Assembly: GCA_026075535.2 (NCBI GenBank)
Contig: AP026545.1
Location: 4,960,001 to 5,024,000 of the forward strand
From: Tricholoma matsutake
Taxonomy: Eukaryota; Basidiomycota; Agaricomycetes; Agaricales; Tricholomataceae
Direction: 5' to 3'
Length of the DNA: 64,000 bases
Shown here piece by piece: positions 54,442 through 64,000 of this stretch. Every line of letters begins with the position of its first letter. The first letter of the stretch is position 1. The position numbers and the translations under genes are program-made. A model generated the notes under the pieces. That model saw nothing but the letters and a program-made list of their open reading frames with translations. It made no database searches and was not told the DNA's origin.

Positions 54442-57400
54442 TCATCGCTGTTTATATGCCCCTAGGATTCTCTTGGCATTAGTCAGGCTCCCCTTGGGCT
54501 CCCACGAGTTCTCTGAGGTCAGGTATCCGACCCACTTCACTAGGAAGTGCATGGTCCTTCCTTTCCTCCTATGTCCAATGATCGCTTCCACTTCATACTC
54601 CAATTCTCCTTCTATCAGATCGGGCGGTGGTTCTGGGAAGTTTGGTCCATGTGTCTCAGTTTCTTTGTATGGGGAAAGGAGTGCCGCATGGAATACCGGG
54701 TGTATTTTCCACTGTTCTGGTAACTTCAGTCGGTAGGAGAGTGGGCTCAGGACCTTGTCGATGGTGAATGGTCCTTCTCTTTTTGGTGCGAGCTTCCTCA
54801 TTGCATGCATTGTTTTGAGGTTCTTTGCTTCTAGCCATACTCTGTCTCCTTCTTTGAACAGGGTGAGGTGTCTTGTCGTCCTTTCCACCATCATCTGTCT
54901 GGCTAACTCATGAGTTGCCTTTGCTTCATCTCGGGCTCATTGCAGTGTGACAATTTGCTTCTCGATAGCTGGTATGTTTGTTTTCAAGTATGGGAGGGGG
55001 ATTGCCTTGGGCTCATAGTGTAAGGGGACTAGGGGGGTGCCCTGTGTGTTTTTCCTATTTTTTATGTTTGTCCTATATTTTTCCCCACCTCATTTCCTTC
55101 TATTCTTCATTTTCTATGATTTTTCCGGATTTTATTACTAATTTTCCCTTGCTATCATGTTTGTACATGTTGACACTTTTATATTTAGAGGCGGAGTACC
55201 CCTTCCGACACATACCCCTTGGTATGATGTCATTCAGCAGCCTTGATCCGCCTATCTCCGCCTTTGTCTATTTTTAGGTTATATTTGATTTTTGTCGTCT
55301 TCACATATACTGGGCATCAGCAAGGGGGTCCTTAGAGTTTTCTCTTCGGATTTCCCTTTGCTAGGTGCGCCCCCAATCCCTGTATTATGTAGCATAATTT
55401 TAACTTTGGATTTCCCTTTGCTAGAGGCTTAGGTTGCCCTTATACATAGCCCATCATGAGGTAGAATGGAGAGTTCTTCTGTACGGAGTGGGTTCTCTGG
55501 TTGTGCGTGAACTCTGTGGTTGGGAGGAGGTGTTTCCAATTCTCCTGGTTGTTCGAGCAGAAGATTCGTAAGTATACTTCCACTTCCTGATTCACCTATT
55601 CTGTCTCCCCATCAGTCTGAGGGTGGTATGCTGTGCTCATTGCCAGCTTGATTCCAAGCAGTCTTCCTAGCTCCTGGAACAGCTGCAAGGCGAATCTGGG
55701 ATCTCTGTCAGAGATGATCTTGTCTGGGAGGCCGAATCATTTGTAGACATTGTCTAGATAGAGGGTGGCCACTCCCAATGCATCTATAGTTTTCCTGCAA
55801 GGGATAAAAATTACCCCCTTCATAAGCCCATGGTCTACCATGACCATGAGTGCATCATAACCATCGGACTCCGGTAAGTCAGTTATGAAATCAGTTGTCA
55901 CCATCACAAATGGTCTTGTTGCTTCGGATTTAATTGGTTGTAGAGGCGGTGTCGTCGGGTGGGTGTTGACCTTCATTTGCTGGCATGTTGTGCATCCAGC
56001 GACATAGTTTTTGATGTACGTCATCATTCCTGGCCACCAGTAGTCTCTTCTAACTCTTTCAGTTGTCTGCCATTGTCCCGGGTGTCCACTGGTTACTCCT
56101 TCGTGGTATTTTTGCACCAGCTTCTTCTGTAGATCTCTGTTGTCTGGGACATAGCACCTGTCTCAGAAGAATAGAAGGCCATCCTCTATTTTCCAATCTT
56201 CCAATGCCAACTTTATCGGTGGGGTTCCTTTTGTCTTTAGCACTTCAATTGCGCTTTTTACCAGATTGTCTTTCATGATACTACTTGCAAGTAGATCATG
56301 AACTTCCATATCAATGAACTTCATGAATACCATTTCAGGTGACATCGTGACGTCTTCATTGTCATTGTCTTCTTCAGGTACATGATCCGCTCTCCATGAT
56401 AATGCATCACTCTGCACCATCTGCGATCCAGGCACATGGATGATTTGCAAGTCAAATTCCGATAGGAATAGGCTCCATCTCACCTGTCGTCTGTTCAGTT
56501 TCTGCACAGGTAGTGTCTCCAGGTCTCTAGCGATCGTATTATCACTAGTAGCTCCCTGTCGTAAATCTCGTAGTTCCGTTCCATTGGTGTTAGCACATGT
56601 GATATGTATCTGCATGGGTGCCAGTCCCCATTTGTGTCCCTTTGTCTCAGCACTCCTCCTGTAGCATGTTTCGAGGCATCTGATTTGATTGTGAATGGCT
56701 TTGTTGGGTCTGGCATCAGCAGTACCAGTGCTTCTGTGAATTTCTTTTTCAGCATTTGAAAGGCTTGTTCACATTCTGTTGTCCAGTTGAATATCTTGTC
56801 CTTCTTTGTCAGTTCATTAAGCGGTCTGCTTGTCTCCACGAAATGTCCAATGAATTTCCTGTAGAAATTCCCAAATCCCAGGAAGGATCTGACTGCTTTT
56901 ACATTAGTCAGAGTAGGCCAATCCTGTATACCTGCCAGTTTCGTGTTGTCCATGGCAATTTCATTGGGTCGGATGATTAGACCCAAGAATTCCACTTTGT
57001 GGACGTCGAACTTGCATTTCTCTGGCTTCAGGTATAAGTTGTTTTCTGCCAGTCTTTGCAGTACTCTCTTTGTCCTTTTCTGGTGTTCGTTCTGATCTTT
57101 GGAGAATATCAGGATGTCGTCCATGTAAATCACAAGCCATCCTTCTCTGATCATGTTGCGGAATATCTCGTTCATCATTGCCTGGAAAGTCGCTGGTGAG
57201 TTGCATAATCTGAAGAACATCACCATTGGTTCGAACAGCCCCTGATTTGTCTTGAAGGCTGCCTTCCATTGATCTCCATCCTTGATTCTGATGTTGTGAT
57301 ATCCCCATCGGATGTCCAATTTCATAAACCATTTTGCCCCTCTCAGTTTGTCCAACAGGTCCCCTACCAGCAGCAATGGGTAGGTGTTCTTGATTGTTTC

Positions 57401-58987
57401 ATTGTTCAAGTACCTGTAATCTTGGCAGGGCCATAGCGCGTCCGAGTCCTTCTTCGCAACAAAGAAGAATGGCAACACCATGGGTGATTTCGATGGTCAG
57501 ATGTATCCTTTCTGTAGGCTTTCATTGAGAAACTCATCGAGTTTCTTTTGTTCTGCCAGTGACAACAGGTAAACCCTGCAATCCTTCGCCATGAAGTCCA
57601 TTTTCAGCTCGATCGCATGATCCCAGGGTCTTGATTCTGGGAATCTTTCCGATGCTTCCTTTTTGAATATCTGTTGGTATTCCCTGTACTGTTTGGGGAG
57701 TAGTTCGTCGAGGGTCTTTTGTTTGGAGTCTCCTTCCTTCTTGTGTGTCAGGTGTTGTGAGACCGATGTTTTTGCCCTGATCCAGATATTTTGTCCATAA
57801 GCATATTGTGGTGATCCCTTTGCCTTTACGATCCGAGAGGTTGTCTTCGTCGATTGGGAGTACCCATATCTTGGTTCGTCGTACTCCTCTGTCAATGGTG
57901 TTTTAGCCGGTTCGAATATTCCAATGACAGGTTCTCCTCAGATGTAGGCGACTAGTAGCTCGTTGTCTTTGATCTTTAGTTCAGTTGTCTCTTTCAGTTG
58001 TTCCATTGCCAGTTCCATTGCCAGTTCCATTGCCTGTTTGTGGTTTGCCTGTGCTGGCATTTCCTTCCCAGTGTCTTCTTCATCTTGTGGCCCAATGGGC
58101 TCTGCATCTTGAAGAGTCATGACCACAATCTCTTCATCTTCTACTTCTTCGATGGTTGCCTTTCTTGTTTCAGTAGAAACTGTGTTCTTTCCCAGCTTAG
58201 CCTGAAGGGCTTCTCTCATCTGCCTTGCTTTATCGGCAATTTTCTGGCATTTTGTTAGCCATTCCTCATTCCTCCATTTCTTTTTGAGGGCGAGCTTTTC
58301 TAGTTCTTTAGTGGCTACATGGCACCACATAAGTCACTCTTCTTCTTTTGCCTCTGTCTTGAGGCCCATCTTTTCTTTTGCTTGGGCGACCATCTTTTGT
58401 ACCCATCCCCGTTTCTCCTCTCTTGTCATTTCTTTGAAGGGCTTCCCTTCTTCTTTGACTGTTCTCCAGCGCCAAGCCAGAGGTTCGTTGTCGGATTTCT
58501 CCGTTCACACCCTTCCAATGAGGGTTTTCCCTTTCCCAAATGAGAATTCTGGGTGGGTTCGGTTGGCCATTCGGAATTGGAAGGTTCCAATTCTCCAGTC
58601 GATCACTGGGTTGATTCTTCTGAGCCATGGCAGACCCAGGATAACTGATTCTTTCCCTAATCCTGCAATGAGGAAGGTTGTCGGGAATGATCTCCTGTTG
58701 ATCGTTAAGAATCCTTTGGTGTAGTGGGAGATCTCCCCTTTCTTGTTTGGGGTTCCATCTACATTCTTGACCCTGATTGTCCTTTCCAGGGGGTGTAGTT
58801 TGAATCTGCCACTTTTTGCGAATTCGTGGCTCATGAATATTCCTCCTGCTCCTGAGTCGAGTAGGGCTTTGGTTTTGATGGCTTTCCCTCTGCCTGCTCC
58901 TAGCACTTTGATATCTAAATGCATAGATTGATTCTTCAAAGTGGCTAGTAATACAGAGCAGACAGAGAGTTTGGTGGTACCTGGCAT
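54442..58987 (-). pseudogene. pol: A3 pol: protease to chromodomain
   Basis: ATG 58987. Protease (ALLDSGAGGIFM), long Lys/Glu-rich linker, RT ([31 protein letters not shown] with both Asp), RNase H start ([16 protein letters not shown]), integrase zinc domain (HPGQWQTTERV, YWWPGM, CTTC), core ([27 protein letters not shown]), HPVFHAALL and chromodomain (YEVEAIIGHRRKGR, VKWVGYLTSENSWEP). A deletion of about 70 bp near 56525 removes the RNase H SDHKNL part and shifts frame. TGAs at 58505, 58328, 57938, 57497, 56163 and others. The solo LTR at 55019 splits integrase. Confidence 0.92.
55019..55444 (+). repeat. Solo family-E LTR in A3 integrase
   Basis: 426 bp, TGTAAGGGG to GCCCTTATA, flanked by a perfect duplication CATAG (55014-55018 and 55445-55449). 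Removing it and one duplication restores the A3 reading phase. Confidence 0.97.
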
Positions 58988-59004
58988 TGAGGCAGGCCAC
59001 CTCT

Positions 59005-60093
59005 TTAAAAACCCTCATCCCCTATTAAGGCGAGAGCTTTCTCCTTTCCTTCTTCATCGAGTTCTTTCATGATCGCTCGGATCTTCAAGTAGGCTTCTCT
59101 GCCTTTGTTCTTTGGGAAAGGCCAGTCCTCAGTCCTTGTCTCCCCTTTCTTATGTTCGGTTGCTCTGTGTCCTGGTTGATGGCACACAAAGCATAATCCC
59201 TTCTTCATATGCTCAATCCTTTCTTGATTGGAGAGTCGGTTAATCTCGAGTGGACCTTCCTTTGATTTGGAGTTGGGCAGCTTCCTTGCTAAGGCCTCTT
59301 GTGCCTTCCCAGCTATGGCCCTTGCTCTTCTCCCTTGTCTGTCGTACTTGGAGGTGGTGTTGATCATCCCTTCTAATGTGGTGGGGATTGTTTCCATGTT
59401 AAAGACTCTCTCGAGGAGTCTTGGGTTCAGCCCATCCATGAAGAGCTCGATGAGGGCAGTGTCATCATTGATTCCTGCCTTCTCTCGCAGGATTCAGAAC
59501 TGTGCTATGTAGTCCTCCAGGTCCTGTCCCTGCTTCAATGTTTTCATGTCTGTCCTGGCTCTGCCAGCTTCATCAATCAGTGTGAATGCTGTCTTGAGCG
59601 CCACTTCGAAGGTCGACCATATTCCTAGGTCTTCCTTCTCTGCCCATGTCTGTGCCCAGGGTGTGGCGGTTCCTCCATTCATAAATGACAACGCGAAGAT
59701 GATTTTCTTTTCATCGGTGTCATAGATTCCATGGTTCACTCTCAAATAGAGTTTTACTTCTTGTAAGAACTTTGCAGTTCTCGTTCGGTCCCCTGTGAAG
59801 TCAGAGGGGGTTCGGATTCTAATCTCCTTGGTAGATGCAGTGGGTTTGGTAGACATGTTGGCGTTGTCGTTGGATAGGGAGAATGGATCTTGTTCTGGGG
59901 TTTTTTCTTTATCGAAGGGTCTAAAATCCTCTTTGTCGAGGTATCGGGGTTCTTTGTCACTGGTTCTCCTTGAGAACCACTTCTGTGCTGGTTCCGAGTA
60001 TCATACTAGTCGACCCTGGTATCTATACCATGGGGTTCTTCCTGATGATGATGCTCCGGTTGGAGGTCTGTCTGGGCTTTGTCTGAAAGACAT
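59005..60093 (-). pseudogene. gag: A3 gag
   Basis: One phase from ATG 60093 (MSFRQSPDRPPTGASSSGR) to the stop 59007-59005, 363 codons with two TGAs (near 60003 and at 59494-59496). A second ATG at 59856 (MSTKPTASTKEI) follows the first stop. Capsid-like region (SDFTGDRTRTAKFLQEVKLY, LKQGQDLEDYIAQF, ELFMDGLNPRLLERVF) and one zinc knuckle CFVCHQPGHRATEH whose last ligand is His rather than Cys. Pol starts 18 bp downstream in another frame. Confidence 0.9.
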
Positions 60094-60128
60094 TGTGTCT
60101 GCACCTAGGTAGGTGGACTTCATAGATC

Positions 60129-60138
60129 AGCTTGACCT
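60129..60138 (-). promoter_or_regulatory. A3 self-priming primer-binding site
   Basis: Minus-strand AGGTCAAGCT starts two bases after the 5' LTR and is an exact 10-nt complement of AGCTTGACCT inside the LTR (plus-strand 60430-60439). That LTR site follows CCTTAG, about 30 bp downstream of TATATAAG (60466-60473), where transcription should begin. Same spacing as in family E. Confidence 0.75.
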
Positions 60139-60140
60139 TT

Positions 60141-60833
60141 TGTTAAGACTATAGGTCTCAACTCAGCCTAGTCTTCATATGTTGCAGTTGGAGGCTTTCC
60201 AACTGTATCAGTTCTTGCAGTAAGAGGCTTTCTTACTGTATCAGGTTCTGTTCGGGACTTGGTGCTTCCTAAGCCGATATGGCTATCCATACTCAGTGGC
60301 TTTCTTAGTAGACCATCAGTTTGTGTATCACAGTTGGAGGCTTTCCAACTGTCGAGTTTGAGTTATCACAGCTAGGGGCTTCCTAAGCTGTCGAGTGTTC
60401 TGGTTGAGTTTAAGACCATTATTTGAATTAGGTCAAGCTAAGGAATACAGGCAGTATTACTGTAGCTTATATACGGTTCAGAGATGTCTATTGTCCAATT
60501 GGAATATGAGATCCTTGTCAAGTATAAATAGAAAGAACAATAGAAAGGATAGGCCTCATGCCTTGCATGAGGTGTCCGATGTTATGGAGTGCTGCGGTGC
60601 AGCATGTCAGGGATCAATAAGAGAATAGCCTCATGCCTAGCATGAGGTGTCTGATGTTACAGATCCGATGTCAAGGACCTCATGTCAAAGGGCTGTCATG
60701 TCACAGCATGCATGGAAGTGGGTTTGGGTGCATGGAGTTGCCATGCATCAAAGTGTCTCCCGTTGGAAGTGAGTCAAGTCGAACAGAAAAATGAAGTGCC
60801 CAGTCTTGCGGGTCCAGATAACAAATCATAACA
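60141..60833 (-). repeat. A3 5' LTR (693 bp)
   Basis: TGTTATGATTTG to AGTCTTAACA on the minus strand; near-identical to 52912-53596, with an 8-bp-scale indel near 60630 in the TGCCTAGCATGAGG region. Contains TATATAAG and the self-primer. Confidence 0.96.
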
Positions 60834-61129
60834 GTTTGGGGGCAAGACTTTTGTGAGAAAATGGTGAGTGTCGATGCATTTTCTGAGATGGCTTTAGATG
60901 CTAAGACTTTTTGTAGTATGAATATGACAATCTTGGGGACAATGTCAAGGAATCCTGTTCGCAGGCCATTCCAAAGGTCATGGACAAGGTATTCAATCTG
61001 TACACTGATGATACTCAACCCAGGAAAACCACCAAAACAGCAGATGAGGCAACCAATGATATTTGCGATGAGTCAGAGGAAGGGTGCAAGACATTCCAAA
61101 TGTTCGTGGTCCAACCTATGGGAAGATAA
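60834..61129 (+). pseudogene. Host gene H1, 3' part
   Basis: After the GTTTG duplication: GGGCAAGACTTTTGTGAG completes exon 1 to 60863 (EKM), intron 60864-60916 (GTGAGT..TAG), exon 2 60917-61129 (YEYDNLGDNVKESCSQAIPK, then DKVFNLYTDDTQ) ending TAA. The intron position equals that of H2. Exon 2 is only loosely like H2 (AEYNDLIRSFDEARNDC), and the coiled coil and cysteine cluster are missing, so H1 is a shorter paralogue of about 110 residues before disruption. Confidence 0.7.
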
Positions 61130-62211
61130 CTAGTTGGTACTAGTTGTGAAGGTAGTGCTATAGGAGACAAAGGCATTTGGCACAGTCCAATCAAGTGTCG
61201 ATCAATATCGAGGATGATCGACGAGATTGACGGTGAATGATGTTTATCATTGATGGTCAATGTGTGAATTCGGAGGACCTTTCAATAGGTCAATAGTATA
61301 CAAAGGCTATAGCCAATGGCTATAAAGTGTTGGACTGGTTACTAGTGCTAGCAACAAGAGGATCAAAGGAAGATCGAGGATGACGATGATCACAGAGGTT
61401 TCTTGTTGATCGAGAAAACTCGTAGAGACTTAGATTGTTTTAGAAGATTGATTGGATGCTTAGAACTGTATATGAGACGATAGGTGAAGACAATTTCTTC
61501 TTATTTCCAAGTAGATACTACAGAGTTTTATATGTTTTAAAGAAACTTCCTAAAATGGTATAAGAAACATGTGTAGAACATGAGGCAAAAGATATGAGTT
61601 AAGGCACAAGGCCAAAAAGGAGACTGGAATCTGAACAAGAAAGAGATATATCATATGATGAAGGAGTAATAAAGGGAAAGAACTAAAAGAGACTGTCCTT
61701 TGTGTATAAACCATGCTAAGTCTTGCAATAATCCATCCAGTGGGTTCTGTATGCGATAGGGAGTTGGAATGAGGTTGACCTACTGTCAGCAGTTTTGAGC
61801 ACGAGTTGGAATACTTCCTGGCGCATGGTCTTCCACCATTTAGATAATGAAGGTGGCACCTGATGTTGCTCGTAGTCTATCGATATCGATCAATAACACT
61901 TGACAATGGTCGACAATGTTTGATTGCAGTCATGGTTTGTTTGACGTTGATTGGGGATGTTCAATGGTTGTTTAGAGGGATCTTAGGGGCTTTCAAGGTA
62001 GTCCTAAGGTTGTGCAATGTGGTTTCTTGGTACAATCAATGTTGCTGGTGATGTTTCAACATGGTCGATATGATATTGTGATCAATAGACTGGGTCGTGC
62101 TGCATCTGGGACCTCATAGGAGTTAGCCGATGTGATTAGAATGTGATTAGAATGGTGCATCGGCCTTTGAGCTGAGGAGACAACCTATCATCCTTCCCCT
62201 TACTGAAATTC
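61130..62211. other. Intergenic, no gene recognised
   Basis: About 1.1 kb of moderately AT-rich sequence with scattered GATCGA/ATCGAT motifs (61190-61240, 61380-61400, 61880-61910). No convincing ORF, RNA gene or element end. Its last 40 bp (GAGCTGAG..CCTATCATCC) resemble 52635-52665 upstream of H1, so the H1/H2 promoter similarity starts here. Confidence 0.5.
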
Positions 62212-62226
62212 TGACTGTCCCAGTCA
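62212..62226 (+). promoter_or_regulatory. H2 upstream palindrome
   Basis: TGACTGTCCCAGTCA, identical to the H1 promoter palindrome and preceded by the same CTTACTGAAAT block. It lies about 113 bp before ATG 62339. Confidence 0.55.
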
Positions 62227-62338
62227 GTTGAGCCAAAATAACTGGGTCATGTGACATTGTTGATTGTTGATTTAAGACGCATCGTGGTTCAAACTTCTCT
62301 CTTTCCATTCAATCTCTTTCATCACCCTCCTTGACAAC

Positions 62339-63237
62339 ATGTCCATCCTCGCTGAACTCACCCTTCCCATCCTCGATCATGCCAAATCAATGCCCAAGGC
62401 TGGCAAGGCCAAAGAGTTCGATTTCAAAATCTGGGGTCAAACCTTTTGTGAGAAAATGGTGTGTTTTACCCTTTCCTTTGTTTATCTGCTTCCTGACTTT
62501 GTTGATAGGCTGAATACAATGATCTCATCAGATCGTTTGATGAGGCACGCAATGACTGTGTGCAGGCTACGTTGGACAAGGCAATCAGCCTCTTTGCACC
62601 TTTTGCTCGCAAGGATTGGGTTTCATGGGGTGGGAAGTATCTTTTTGAGGAGTATTCAAGGAAGAGAGAGGAAGAGAGGAGGAGAGAGGAGGAGAGGGAG
62701 GCTCAGCAGGTAGCCATTGAGGCCAAAGCAAAGAGGATCAAGGAATGATGAGACGTGCTGGTCGAGGCACTTTGAACATTCTTGGCCAAAGTCCAGGCCA
62801 AAACCATTTCGAAGGATGATTTTTGCGATCAGACTGCCGCGCTCGAGCTCATGCACCTCTCGATCGATTGGGATGAAGCCGCAGACAAAGAAGAACCTCT
62901 GGTTGACAACCTACTGGTTGTCAAGCAAATTGTCGAGAAGAGGAAGGCGGACGAGATGGATGAGGAGGAGGAAGGTGAGGATGAGCTGGATGAAGAGCCT
63001 GTGGTCGCAAAGCGGGTGCGGCTAGAGGAAGGTGAGCTGATCACCTCCCATGGGCTGGTAAGTCCTCATTTTCTTTCGATATTGTTCAGACTAATCAGGC
63101 TTTCAATTTTGATTTAGTGTGATCACTGCGCAGGGCTGAGGACGTCTCCGGAATGTATCATCAAGGAGGGTGCACCCAAGTGCAAGAGATGCACTCAAGG
63201 GCTGCAGGGGTGTTACTGGGAGGGAGTATCAAGGTGA
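62339..63237 (+). pseudogene. Host gene H2: coiled-coil protein with C-terminal six-Cys cluster
   Basis: Exon 1 62339-62458 (MSILAELTLPILDHAKSMPK..FCEKM), intron 62459-62508, exon 2 62509-63057, intron 63058-63117, exon 3 63118-63237. Exon 2 has a charged helix (RKREEERRREEEREAQQ) and an acidic region before KRVRLEEGEL. Exon 3 has six cysteines, CDHC-x8-C-x9-C-x2-C-x6-C, reminiscent of a Zn2Cys6 cluster but C-terminal. Three TGAs (two near 62747, one near 62771) interrupt exon 2. They could be decay, or a further intron could remove them. I recognise the type as a repeated basidiomycete gene without known function. Confidence 0.65.
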
Positions 63238-64000
63238 GGACTCCGTTGAGGTGAGTTGAGAAAAATGGCTGGCTCTAAATGAGCTACAAGGGTTACTGAG
63301 GAGTCAACAGAGGTGTCAACTCCAAGACATAGTAAGTGATTCTTCTCAATAATGAGTATGATTGCTAATCTGTATGATTACTTAGCGGTACACATCCGGG
63401 CTATCCAGCCCATCCAAAACATGGAGGCTGGTGATAGGTCCACCTTGTCATTCAAGCTTGGAAAATCACATCTATGATCATCGTCAAAGCTCTACAAACC
63501 CATATGAGCCCCTCCAAACTTCTACAAACCCCTCTGAAGCTCTACAAACCTCTACAAATCTCTACAAGGTCACGAAAATGCTTCGAAATTCTTTGCAATG
63601 CTTTGAAACTCTTTGCGACACCTCGAAATTCTTCGTATGCCTTTGGCCGCCATAGTACAACTTCCCCGACCTTCGGACAGCTCAGGATATACACTTGGAG
63701 CATCATCGATGGGTTCCAAACCAGTATCAAGCAATATTGCAGCGATATCGGCCTTCGAACAAGTCTGATATTTCCTCGACCAACTTCAAAAATCATCAAA
63801 CGTTGCAAATCGACATCAGACACCATATCACTATCTGAATACTCATCGCACACATGCCAGACATATCCCCTACCATCATCGAACAATATCGCACCAATAT
63901 TGGGCCACAAACAAAGTCTGAAGAAACTTTGAAAATCTTCGAAAAACATCAAACCTCGAAAAACATCGTTGGACACAGTATTTCCTGTTCGAACAATCTT
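63238..64000. other. Window end, low-complexity tract, no gene
   Basis: Contains CTCTACAAACC/TCTACAAA direct repeats at about 63490-63570, then CTTCGAAATTCTTTG-like repeats to 63630. Open frames here are short and low-complexity. Nothing else recognised. Confidence 0.5.

Larger units (their letters stand above)
52912..60833 (-). mobile_element. Family-A chromovirus A3, full length (7.9 kb)
   Basis: LTRs 52912-53596 and 60141-60833, with a perfect 5-bp duplication GTTTG (52907-52911 and 60834-60838). Order on the minus strand: 5' LTR, self-priming site, gag, pol with chromodomain, ORF3, polypurine tract (AGAAGGGAGGTGA), 3' LTR. A family-E solo LTR interrupts integrase. The LTRs are very similar, so it is among the younger insertions here, though gag, pol and ORF3 all carry TGA stops. 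Confidence 0.97.

Noticed and set aside
54383..54736. Plus-strand ORFs in A3 (54383-54736, 58284-58724)
   Set aside because: Opposite to the chromodomain and protease coding strand, with no domain signal.
61863..62051. A 62-codon ORF between H1 and H2
   Set aside because: Short, no ATG context, no motif and no copy elsewhere in the window.

Overview
This 64 kb window looks like transposon-packed heterochromatin of a filamentous basidiomycete, most likely an Agaricomycete. Supporting signs are Ty3/gypsy chromoviruses with C-terminal chromodomains, hAT elements with 8-bp target duplications, a KDZ-type transposase with CxC5/CxC6 cysteine clusters, an expanded casein-kinase-1-like gene, and 50-60 bp GT..AG introns. 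Almost everything is mobile-element derived. I see no tRNA, rRNA or CRISPR array. Species cannot be named from the sequence.

Layout. 1-3026: 3' end and LTR of a family-A chromovirus (A1). 3027-3887: 3' half of a gypsy element (G3), cut by family-E element E1 (3888-9892, minus). 9893-10819: 5' end of gypsy element G6. 10820-20315: second family-A element (A2), holding hAT elements at 11740-13308 and 13494-16229, the latter holding another hAT (14344-15568). 20316-21031: 5' half of G3, cut by E2 (21032-27450, plus), which itself holds a solo LTR. 27451-32109: the rest of G6. 32656-36667 and 48127-52748: arms of a large inverted duplication carrying gypsy G4 gag-pro and element K. Between the arms lie a rearranged family-E copy (E3), half a hAT transposase gene, a CK1-like kinase gene, G4 pol and the body of K. 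52912-60833: an almost complete family-A element (A3, minus) inside a host gene (H1). 62339-63237: the uninterrupted paralogue H2.

Main conclusions. (1) Target duplications of E1 and E2 are exchanged: CAAAG/GGATG and CTTTG/CATCC. Re-inverting 9893-21031 restores both duplications and joins G3 and G6 in frame, so this is a sequence-documented inversion by recombination between two inverted retrotransposons. (2) Families E and A both have a 10-nt perfect complement between the bases just after the 5' LTR and an internal LTR site, implying Tf1/sushi-like self-primed reverse transcription; the presumed RNA start is CCTTAG in three LTR types. (3) Family A carries a third ORF between pol and the 3' LTR that encodes two zinc knuckles. 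(4) K looks like a KDZ-class DNA transposon with two convergent genes, the second a GRF-like zinc protein. (5) Most internal stops are TGA where another copy has CGA, and three reverse transcriptases have lost the second catalytic Asp by a CpG-type change, so decay is dominated by CpG deamination.

Nearly all reading frames are broken. The best-preserved genes are the CK1-like kinase (one TGA), the K zinc protein (two TGAs and one frame change), E2 pol (1300 codons with TGA stops) and host gene H2.
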